Source: Bacteroidales bacterium UBA6346
Lineage (GTDB): Bacteria > Bacteroidota > Bacteroidia > Bacteroidales > UBA932
DNA: 28,103 nucleotides
Direction: 5' to 3'
Assembly (NCBI GenBank): GCA_002438905.1
Contig: DJSA01000086.1
Coordinates: 1,485-29,587, forward strand
The translations under genes were made by a program, and so were the position numbers. The notes below the pieces were generated by a model that did no database searches, was not told the DNA's origin, and worked only from the letters and a program-made list of their open reading frames with translations. Below are positions 1-5,835 of the stretch, in pieces. Every line of letters begins with the position of its first letter. Position 1 is the first letter of the stretch.

Positions 1-197
1 ATGGAGCGCAGAAATTCAGTGTACTCTTTGTCATTTCCGCAGACTCTTTCATATCCCTTGGGAACAGCAATGTATCCGATGCACTCGGCATTTTCGTAAT
101 TTCCGGGAAGCAGTACAGGGAAATAGAAAAATGCCAACATCGCAAAAACAAGCACAGACGCAACTGTGATGCAGATTCGAATAACAGATTTTTTCAT
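1..197 (-). CDS. N-terminus of a DUF4846-like exported protein (partial)
   Basis: Only the first 65 codons are in the window; the gene runs off the left edge. It opens with a basic start (MKKSVIR) and a hydrophobic stretch at about residues 5-31, which reads as an uncleaved anchor or a signal peptide. The mature part contains IAVPKGYERV followed by YTEFLRS. From memory this resembles the start of the DUF4846 family of Bacteroidota secreted proteins (P-x-G-Y-x-R, then an aromatic/acidic stretch and LR), whose function is not known to me. The family assignment is tentative because little sequence is visible; the membrane-targeting N-terminus is clear. The ATG at 197 is the only sensible start. 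It diverges from the plus-strand promoter at 198-228, whose -33 box lies directly in front of this start codon. Confidence 0.55.
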   Translation of the reverse strand, partial: MKKSVIRICITVASVLVFAMLAFFYFPVLLPGNYENAECIGYIAVPKGYERVCGNDKEYTEFLRS

Positions 198-228
198 TTT
201 GTCTATATTTTGTCAAAAGGTAACTTTA
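198..228 (+). promoter_or_regulatory. Consensus Bacteroidota promoter
   Basis: TTTG at 198-201, a spacer of exactly 19 bp, then TAACTTTA at 221-228, matching the Bacteroidota TTTG-N19-TAnnTTTG pattern except for the last base. The predicted transcription start is near 235. The only downstream ORF before the opposing ATPase gene is the 17-codon one at 266-319. The match is seen directly; activity is inferred. Confidence 0.5.
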
Positions 229-265
229 TCTTGTAAGAGAATGTCACCGCTGACAAAATGTAAAC

Positions 266-319
266 ATGGAAAAAACATCATTCTCCTCCTTCGACGAACT
301 TGAATCCCTGCTGCGGTAG
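266..319 (+). other. 17-codon ORF behind a consensus promoter, possible gene remnant
   Basis: ATG at 266 opens a 17-residue frame (MEKTSFSSFDELESLLR) that ends at TAG 317-319. The stop is one base from the TAG of the opposing ATPase gene, giving TAGCCTA on the plus strand. The peptide looks like the amphipathic beginning of a longer protein. It could be a decapitated gene left when the neighbouring region was replaced, a real small peptide, or chance. The good promoter upstream is the only reason to list it. Confidence 0.2.
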
Positions 320-320
320 C

Positions 321-1640
321 CTACATATCCACCATCGAAAGCCCCCTGTAGTCAAGGGAATATCCGTCGAAACGGCCGGTTGTCCGCAGAAATGCGCCGG
401 CCTTTTCCTCAAGACGGCTTCTGCTGAAATTCGCGGCATTCCGCTTGACCTCGAAGAATGTGGCCTTTCTGTCGAACTCATTTTCTGCGATAATGTCAAT
501 CTCGTTTTCGCCTTTCCTGTCCCACCAGCCTCCGAGGCGCGTATAGCGGTGCATGTCAATCAGGACTCGCCTGAAATAGCGTTCCAGCATCAGGCCGCTG
601 AATGTCTCATAATCCCTTTCGATTATTCCACGCACGCTCTCGTAGTTCTCTATTTCAAGCATATAGCTATACTTATAGATGAACCTGAACCAGAACATGA
701 AGAAATTGTCATCGATTGCGTATCTCACGTTCTTTGTCGCACTGCGCTCGAACAGAGGCTGTTTTTTTGTAATGATTTCATAATCATTTTCCAGCTTCGT
801 CATGTAACCTCCGATTTCCTTGCCGACGGCGATCTCAATCTCGGCTCGTGATGTCTTTCCCCGCGCGATTGCGGACAAGATGGAGAAATAGACCCCATAG
901 TCTTTCCCGAATTCCTCAATCAATACCGCCTTGCCCTCTCCGATGAAAACGGAATCAGCCCGCACGATGTGGTTAATTATTTTTGTCTTTGTCGTGGCTC
1001 CGGAATCAACGAGCAGCTGGACATACTTCGCAACACCTCCGGTAAATGAAAACAAGGCCAGAAGGTCATCTGCCTTATAATCAGGATTATATTCAGACAG
1101 GATTTCCTTCAGAACCTCAGGGCCGAACGGACGAACTGTCATAAGACGAGTCTGGCGGTTATAGAGAGGTTCTTTCTTGTCCTTGAATATCTTGGTCATC
1201 ATCGAAAATATGGAACCGCATACGACGAGATTGATATGCGCCCGAGTGTGATAGAGATCCCATATCTTCTGCATTTCGCTGTATATAGATTTGTTTATGC
1301 GGAAAAAATCCTGAAATTCATCGATAAACAGGGTGACTGGACGCTCGGCGGACAGTTTCATGAGATATTCGAATATATCAGAAAACCGCGTCACCTTCCC
1401 CAACGCGGGCACGCCCAATTTTCTCTCAATCTCAGAGAGATAGTCGTCGCACAATTCGCTTTCGGCCTTCCGTGTGACGAAAAAATACAATATAGGTTCA
1501 TCTTCGTAAGCCTTCCAGACCAATGATGTCTTCCCGATTCGACGGCGTCCTGTCACAACCGTAAACTGCGCGACCGTGTGCGACAACTCGCGAATTTCGC
1601 GCAGCGTCGCGAGTTCTTCTTTTCTGTCAAAAAATCTCAT
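321..1640 (-). CDS. AAA+ ATPase with DUF234 (PD-(D/E)XK-like) C-terminus
   Basis: About 439 residues from the ATG at 1640 (MRFFDRKEEL), preferred over the ATG at 1661 because the family usually starts with a short strand plus R-x-x-E-L. Counted from 1640, the Walker A GRRRIGKTS lies at about 31-39, Walker B LFIDEFQ at 104-110, and a sensor-like VVCGS at 139-143. A winged-helix-like region follows (ISKLEN-type segment near 275-290). The C-terminus has GENEIDII, then FEVKR, the E/D...E-x-K pattern of restriction-endonuclease-like folds seen in DUF234. This is the archaeal-type ATPase family that is heavily expanded in gut Bacteroidota; physiological roles are largely unknown, with nucleic-acid or toxin-like functions proposed. 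It appears monocistronic. Its upstream region carries two sets of perfect palindromes that may be control sites. All ATPase motifs look intact. Confidence 0.85.
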   Translation of the reverse strand: MRFFDRKEELATLREIRELSHTVAQFTVVTGRRRIGKTSLVWKAYEDEPILYFFVTRKAESELCDDYLSEIERKLGVPALGKVTRFSDIFEYLMKLSAERPVTLFIDEFQDFFRINKSIYSEMQKIWDLYHTRAHINLVVCGSIFSMMTKIFKDKKEPLYNRQTRLMTVRPFGPEVLKEILSEYNPDYKADDLLALFSFTGGVAKYVQLLVDSGATTKTKIINHIVRADSVFIGEGKAVLIEEFGKDYGVYFSILSAIARGKTSRAEIEIAVGKEIGGYMTKLENDYEIITKKQPLFERSATKNVRYAIDDNFFMFWFRFIYKYSYMLEIENYESVRGIIERDYETFSGLMLERYFRRVLIDMHRYTRLGGWWDRKGENEIDIIAENEFDRKATFFEVKRNAANFSRSRLEEKAGAFLRTTGRFDGYSLDYRGLSMVDM

Positions 1641-1660
1641 GATACAAACCGTATTTGTCA

Positions 1661-1701
1661 AGTTGCGAAACTCCCATTTCCGAAACAGCTGTTTCGCAAC
1701 T
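1661..1701. promoter_or_regulatory. Nested inverted repeats upstream of the ATPase gene
   Basis: AGTTGCGAAAC at 1661-1671 is the exact reverse complement of GTTTCGCAACT at 1691-1701. Within the right part, CGAAACAGCTGTTTCG (1681-1696) is a perfect 16-bp palindrome. The block ends about 20 bp before the preferred start codon of the ATPase gene, so an operator or 5' leader hairpin is plausible. No T-tract follows, so it is not a standard terminator. Confidence 0.5.
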
Positions 1702-1779
1702 GCAAATATAGATATATTTCAATGAATTGCAAACGCTCTTCTGTTATCTGTTTCCCATTTTCTCCCGAATGCCTCATCC

Positions 1780-1831
1780 TTTCCTTTTCAAAAGGAAACT
1801 TTCTGCATTTTCTTTCCTTTTCAAAAGGAAA
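1780..1831. repeat. Two identical 19-bp palindromes in tandem
   Basis: TTTCCTTTTCAAAAGGAAA occurs at 1780-1798 and again at 1813-1831. Each is a perfect inverted repeat with 9-bp arms around a central C, and the preceding base (C) is also shared. The start-to-start distance is 33 bp, about three helical turns. They lie between the CHAT stop codon and the ATPase gene. Twin operators for a dimeric regulator, or a small dispersed repeat, are the likely readings. Confidence 0.6.
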
Positions 1832-1863
1832 GGGTCGATCGGATAGTGCTTGTTGTGGCGAAG

Positions 1864-3084
1864 TCAGTCAATCATAACAAACTGAGCCCAGTATTTTGGG
1901 GCGGAGCAGTCGGGGCTGGATTTCATGAACGAGACGGCGTCGTTGAAGGCCTGACGCTTGGTCTTGCCGGTGAAGAGGCTGCGATAGAACTCGGTCATGA
2001 AGATGCGGGTGGCCTTGTCCGGGACATTGCCGAGAGCCGCGACGACTGTTTTTGCTCCGGCCATGCGGAACGCCCGCTGAAGGCCGATGATGCCTTCGTC
2101 CGAGATGTCTCCCAGTCCGCTTTTGCAGGCGGAAAGAACGACAAGGTCCGTTCCGACAAGGTTCATTCGGGCGATTTCAGACCCCAGCAGAATGCCGTCA
2201 TCCTCATTGTTCTCGTGCATCCCAGATTCGTATGCTTCCTTCTCCATCAGAATGCCGCATCTGTCCAGCGGGTTGTCTTGCTCATCTTCCGCTTTTTCCG
2301 CTGCCCTGCGGTAGAATCCGTGCGCCGCGACGTGTATTATCGAGACATGATTCCCTGATATTGCCCTGAATGAGCGTTCCGTGCACTTCTTTCCGGAGTG
2401 CGCTGTGGCGGCGATTCCGTTTCCCTCCGCAATCGTGCTGATGTCTCTTATCTCCTTCTCGGTTTCAGGTATGGAGCGCGCGCCTCCCCAAAGTTCGATT
2501 CGCTCATATTTTGCAGGCATTTCCGGTTCATTGCGTCCGGCAAGCCAGCCTGTTGAGCTGCAGTTCCGGATGTCGTAGGTGTCGGACAGGCATCTTCCGT
2601 ATTCGTCACGTATCGCGGCAATGTTTATGTTGGCGAGTATGTCGATAGGGGAGTAATGTATAATCCTGCCCTTGATGTGCGGTGCAATCGGTTTCCATAT
2701 TGTCTCGAACAACTTTGTAGAAGAAACATCATAGCAGTTGCCGCTTCTGAGGATGCTTCGTAACTCCGAACCTGTACAGAGTTTTACAGCAACGGGGGTG
2801 CCGTCACTTTTGTTCAGTATAATTGCCTTGTATTCAATCTCTCCGCCCAGAAGAGGTATGCTGTTTACTATTTCGATGGCTGTCTCGTCCTTCAGCAGTG
2901 CGTTCCAGACCTGAGGCCACTTAATCATGCATGAATCCCAAAACTTCGCGGCTCCGCTCGAACCGCCGAGCGAATCGAGGCGTTTGCCGAACTTCGTTTC
3001 CCTCACGGACCATTTCTGATAATCCGAAGAATAGAATGCGTCAAAAAGGGTTCCATTGGCCTTCCCATGACGGAGTTCTGTCAT
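1864..3084 (-). CDS. CHAT-domain (caspase-like) protease, C-terminal half of a frame-split protein
   Basis: As an independent ORF this is 406 residues from ATG 3084, but the first 14 residues overlap the end of the upstream TPR-like ORF in another frame. The CHAT fold is clear: a strand-helix region starting WPQVWNALLKDETAIEI (about 56-72), GGARSIPETEKEI (200-212), HVAAHGF with the presumed catalytic His255, LVVLSACKSGLG with the presumed catalytic Cys320, then the conserved GLQRAFRMAGA and YWAQF near the end. CHAT proteases (separase and caspase relatives, including the TPR-CHAT protease Csx29 of type III-E CRISPR) use this His-Cys pair. The substrate is unknown. In related proteins the TPR and CHAT parts are one chain, so I read this as the C-terminal half of an approximately 852-residue protein made by, or broken at, the +1 shift near 3043. 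Both active-site residues are intact. Confidence 0.85.
   Translation of the reverse strand: MTELRHGKANGTLFDAFYSSDYQKWSVRETKFGKRLDSLGGSSGAAKFWDSCMIKWPQVWNALLKDETAIEIVNSIPLLGGEIEYKAIILNKSDGTPVAVKLCTGSELRSILRSGNCYDVSSTKLFETIWKPIAPHIKGRIIHYSPIDILANINIAAIRDEYGRCLSDTYDIRNCSSTGWLAGRNEPEMPAKYERIELWGGARSIPETEKEIRDISTIAEGNGIAATAHSGKKCTERSFRAISGNHVSIIHVAAHGFYRRAAEKAEDEQDNPLDRCGILMEKEAYESGMHENNEDDGILLGSEIARMNLVGTDLVVLSACKSGLGDISDEGIIGLQRAFRMAGAKTVVAALGNVPDKATRIFMTEFYRSLFTGKTKRQAFNDAVSFMKSSPDCSAPKYWAQFVMID
3040..3050 (-). other. Candidate +1 frameshift site (UUU UGA C)
   Basis: On the minus strand the upstream ORF reads CCT TTT TGA followed by C. Skipping one T gives CCT TTT GAC and enters the CHAT frame at residue 15, producing ...WNPF-DAFYSS.... 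The slip from UUU to UUU keeps perfect anticodon pairing, and UGA-C is the poor stop context used in the prfB (RF2) +1 shift. A purine-rich GGAAGG lies a few codons upstream. A one-base insertion in a T4 run would leave the same sequence. Confidence 0.5.
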
Positions 3085-4423
3085 AATTGTTCCTCAAAGA
3101 GTCAACATACTCGCGCAGTTCGTCGTCCCCGCAGCCGTCAAGTTCCGTCAACACCGCCGACGCGATGTTGTTTACCGTTCCTTTGAGGAAAAGAGCCGCG
3201 TCATAGACATCGCCGGCATCTGACGAGTCGTACGAAACCTTCAGCCAGGATATTATGTCGGACAGTAGTCTGTAGTCCGGCCGTATAAATTCCTGAATGT
3301 CATAAAAGCCTCCGTCAGGAGACAAATACTTGAGCGCAAGGCTGTATGCGGCCTTCATTTCATCTTCATATCCGCTTTTCCCCGTCCAACGGTCAAGCTG
3401 TGCCTTTGAATACAGCAGGTATATCTGAGCCTCCCCATATTCCGAAACATTATAGTTCAGTGAGTTGTTTTCCGTCAAGTCAACATTAGCAGCGGACATC
3501 AGGACATTAAGTACTTTATAGGCAGCATCAATGTCCCTTCCCTCGAGCTTTTTCAGATAGAGTCCATAAAGGGGGTCCGAAAGAACATTCTCAATTTTAC
3601 CCTCCCTGTAGGCCTTGCCGTATTTCAGATGGTAGCCGAAAACTCTTTCAATCATCTCCCAATCGTCGATGAACGGCGCGCAGGCAAAGTCCGCACAAAA
3701 CAGCAAATCGTGGTAGTATAGTATGTCTTCCTCTCCGTAAAGTTTCTGAGACAATGCCAATTTGTCCCTGCAGTACCCGTATGCGACCCTGACCTCCGTC
3801 GTGTCATCAATGTCGGCTGTTTCGAGAGTTTCGTAAACCGCATATTCCAGCGCCTTGTATTTCATGCCATCGCTCAAAGCATCGCTGCATTCGCTGATGA
3901 GGTACTCTCCGATAGTCCGTTCCTCGTCATAGGGGGCACGCTCCGCATAACCCAAGAGAAAATGGATGAAATCGGTTCTGTTCCTTGCATTCTGAATTCC
4001 GTAGGCATACAGTCTCTGAATGGCAGGGGTTTCGCCGTCTTCATCGCGGGAATCCCACGCCCGCATATAGGCTCCGCCGGCGTTCTCCTGCATTTTACAC
4101 ATCGCTTCGCACAGACTGTAATTGTCCAAGGTGAGCAGAGAATCGCCGAATTCCTGTTTTATTGTGTTGTATTTCTGAGTGTAGTCCGTGTCGTCCTGGT
4201 GCATCTTTAAGCGATCATCTGCCTCAATTTGCCCTATGTAATATGCGACTGTGGTTCTGTCGTTCCCCGTGACCTCCGTTCCAAACTCATAGAAATCCAA
4301 ATTAGGAACTGAAAAATTCTGCGCCCTGACATTGCTCCCTAACATGATAAGGAACAGACTTGCTGTTATTGCAGTTAAGTACGACCTACATGTGGAGTTC
4401 GCCAAGAATCTTCTGTGCTTCAT
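3041..4423 (-). CDS. Exported helical-repeat (TPR-like) protein, N-terminal half of the CHAT protein
   Basis: 460 residues from ATG 4423. The N-terminus is a Sec signal peptide: basic MKHRR, hydrophobic core about 17-29, and a likely signal peptidase I site after NVRA (residue 34). The rest is almost entirely helical with degenerate TPR-like pairs and ends with YDAALFLKG...DELREYVDSLRNN, a segment that in full-length TPR-CHAT proteins directly precedes the CHAT domain. The frame stops at TGA 3041-3043 just where the CHAT ORF begins, in the +1 frame. The start overlaps the upstream membrane-protein gene by 38 bp, suggesting coupled translation. If the signal peptide works, the protease acts in the periplasm or at the cell surface, not in the cytoplasm. 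The repeat family is inferred from pattern, not from a search. Confidence 0.8.
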   Translation of the reverse strand: MKHRRFLANSTCRSYLTAITASLFLIMLGSNVRAQNFSVPNLDFYEFGTEVTGNDRTTVAYYIGQIEADDRLKMHQDDTDYTQKYNTIKQEFGDSLLTLDNYSLCEAMCKMQENAGGAYMRAWDSRDEDGETPAIQRLYAYGIQNARNRTDFIHFLLGYAERAPYDEERTIGEYLISECSDALSDGMKYKALEYAVYETLETADIDDTTEVRVAYGYCRDKLALSQKLYGEEDILYYHDLLFCADFACAPFIDDWEMIERVFGYHLKYGKAYREGKIENVLSDPLYGLYLKKLEGRDIDAAYKVLNVLMSAANVDLTENNSLNYNVSEYGEAQIYLLYSKAQLDRWTGKSGYEDEMKAAYSLALKYLSPDGGFYDIQEFIRPDYRLLSDIISWLKVSYDSSDAGDVYDAALFLKGTVNNIASAVLTELDGCGDDELREYVDSLRNNYDRTPSWEGQWNPF

Positions 4424-5099
4424 CTCTGTAAGGGCTGTTGCCCGCGGTTATTTCCTTAAGTTCAGTTTCAGCGTTTCTTACATCTCCGGCACTCAAATAG
4501 CCAAGGGCGAGATACCACTCAATGTCTTCGCCCAGAGTTTTCAGCTCCATCAGCTCCGCAAATTCATTGGCATCATACTCGTCTATCTCTGATTCTCTAC
4601 GGTGAATATCATATTTCGTAATTTTCAGACTATCAATGGCTTCGGCAAAATTTCCGGACTTCAGAAGCTGCACTGCCTTCTGAACCTCCCGTTCAATTTC
4701 ATCGGCACCACGATATACCTCAAGGGAGGCCAGATAATCTTTGCCGATGTTTTTTGCCTTATCAGCAATAGAAATTTGAGTCTGATTCGGCTCTTCCGCA
4801 GGCTGTACTGACGTTGTTTCCGGCTTGCGCAGTTCCGCCGTGTCCGTCGGGGTCTGTGCATAGATGTTCTTTTCTACATTCCCGGACCGGTTTCCTGGGG
4901 ACCATACCACAACCGCGGCCACGGCAGCAGCGGCGGAAACAGCGCCTCCGGCACACCAGAATATGCGCCTGAGTGTCCGGGCCTTTTGTTCCTTGCGCCG
5001 GATTTCGTTTTCCAGCGCCTGAAGCCGCTTTCTGGCGCCGTTCTCGAAGACTGCCTCTTCAATGAGCCTGTCCAGTTCTTCGTTGTCGATTTTATTCAT
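4386..5099 (-). CDS. Single-pass membrane protein with periplasmic TPR-like repeats, possible anti-sigma or sensor
   Basis: 237 residues. Residues 1-45 are charged and helical (IDNEELDRLIEEAVFENGAR...), ending in a basic cluster; a transmembrane helix spans about 47-66 (Ala/Val rich). Then comes a Pro/Thr/Gln-rich linker (80-110) and a helical C-terminus with TPR-like pairs (LLKSGNFAEAIDSL, and LGYLSAGDVRNAETEL). The topology implied is a cytoplasmic N-terminus and a periplasmic C-terminus. The gene overlaps the sigma factor gene by 8 bp (ATGAATAA) and the next gene by 38 bp. Position and topology fit a membrane anti-sigma factor or a sensor that binds the sigma factor inside and helical-repeat partners outside, but the cytoplasmic part has no anti-sigma motif I recognise. 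Function is inferred from context. Confidence 0.75.
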   Translation of the reverse strand: MNKIDNEELDRLIEEAVFENGARKRLQALENEIRRKEQKARTLRRIFWCAGGAVSAAAAVAAVVVWSPGNRSGNVEKNIYAQTPTDTAELRKPETTSVQPAEEPNQTQISIADKAKNIGKDYLASLEVYRGADEIEREVQKAVQLLKSGNFAEAIDSLKITKYDIHRRESEIDEYDANEFAELMELKTLGEDIEWYLALGYLSAGDVRNAETELKEITAGNSPYRDEAQKILGELHM

Positions 5100-5679
5100 A
5101 GCCCAGCTCCCTGTATCTTTGTTTTACGATAGTTCTGACCTTGCCCTTGCAGCGGTTCACCATAGTCTTGACCGAATCTGCGCTCTCATATCCCATCGTC
5201 ACCGCAATCTCAGCCTGCTTCTTCCGTTGGAAAAACTGCATATCAAGAAGCGTCGAGCAGGGAGCGGGAATGCCGTTGACGACATCGTACAGAATCTGCA
5301 GACGCTCTTCCTTTTCCTGCGGACTCGCTTCCGCGTCAGAATCATGCTCCGTCTCCAGCCATTCAGCGAAGCCTTCTTCCCATTCGAGCGGAGTGAGCAT
5401 AATCGTTCGTTTGCGCCTCCTGTTGGCCTGGATATATTTCCCCGTGCTGCATAGATATGCCTTGACCTTTTTGTCTTCAAGTTCCGTGAGCTTTCCTCTG
5501 TTCACGTTCTGCAGCAGGCAGATGACGGCATCCTGAAACAAATCCGAGGCATCATCATCATTCAGCCCCAGTGATGAACGGGCAAAGGAAAGAAACCCGC
5601 CACGGCAGGAACGATAAATGTCCTCCATGGCGGAATTGTCTCCGTCAATCAGCCGCTGAATATAATTCCTGCCGGTCAT
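5092..5679 (-). CDS. RNA polymerase sigma-70 family (ECF-like) factor
   Basis: 195 residues. Region 2 covers about 14-92: AMEDIYRSCRGGFLSFA, then DDASDLFQDAVICLLQNV and a basic end at NRRRKR. Region 4 covers about 138-190, with LDMQFFQRKKQAEIAVTMGY, a helix-turn-helix like that of ECF sigma factors, followed by VKTMVNRCKGKVR. There is no region 1 or region 3. It is the first gene of an overlapping cassette with the membrane protein and the TPR-CHAT protein, so it probably controls that cassette. The start at 5679 has an AGGAG directly against the ATG, too close to act as a normal ribosome binding site. I see no TAnnTTTG promoter between it and rho; either rho read-through or an unrecognised sigma-specific promoter would be needed. 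Confidence 0.88.
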   Translation of the reverse strand: MTGRNYIQRLIDGDNSAMEDIYRSCRGGFLSFARSSLGLNDDDASDLFQDAVICLLQNVNRGKLTELEDKKVKAYLCSTGKYIQANRRRKRTIMLTPLEWEEGFAEWLETEHDSDAEASPQEKEERLQILYDVVNGIPAPCSTLLDMQFFQRKKQAEIAVTMGYESADSVKTMVNRCKGKVRTIVKQRYRELGYE

Positions 5680-5708
5680 CTCCTGATTTTTCTAAGAAAA
5701 TGCACTGG

Positions 5709-5835
5709 GATAAAAGTCGCAGAGGCGGATGGAGTGCAAGGCGCAGTCGTGCCTCAAACCGCAGCAACCTTATGGTTGTGAGGATTTGAGGAGTCGCCGT
5801 GCAACGAAGCAATCCGCCGACTCCTGCGGCTTTTA
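5709..5835. terminator. Long imperfect hairpin at the rho 3' end
   Basis: A 127-bp inverted repeat. AAAAGTCGCAG-AGGCGGAT on the left (5712-5730) pairs with ATCCGCC-GACT-CCTGCGGCTTTT on the right (5812-5834), with an asymmetric bulge. Inside, CCTCAAA (5752-5758) pairs with TTTGAGG, and the tip is CAACC-TTAT-GGTTG (5765-5778). Both ends have a T-run in the outgoing direction. The right arm includes the rho stop codon (5833-5835), so it probably ends rho transcription and separates it from the sigma gene. Confidence 0.6.

Noticed and set aside
300..851. 183-codon plus-strand ORF
   Set aside because: It is antisense to the ATPase C-terminus, which carries the conserved GENEIDII and FEVKR motifs; the plus-strand product has no recognisable pattern.
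1780..1831. Two repeats with a short spacer, CRISPR-like at first sight
   Set aside because: Only two 19-bp units, a 14-bp spacer, fully palindromic, and no cas genes nearby.
4661..5062. Overlapping minus-strand ORFs inside the membrane-protein gene
   Set aside because: Arg/Cys-rich frame shadows with no start context or motif; the 237-residue frame has the membrane helix and TPR pattern.
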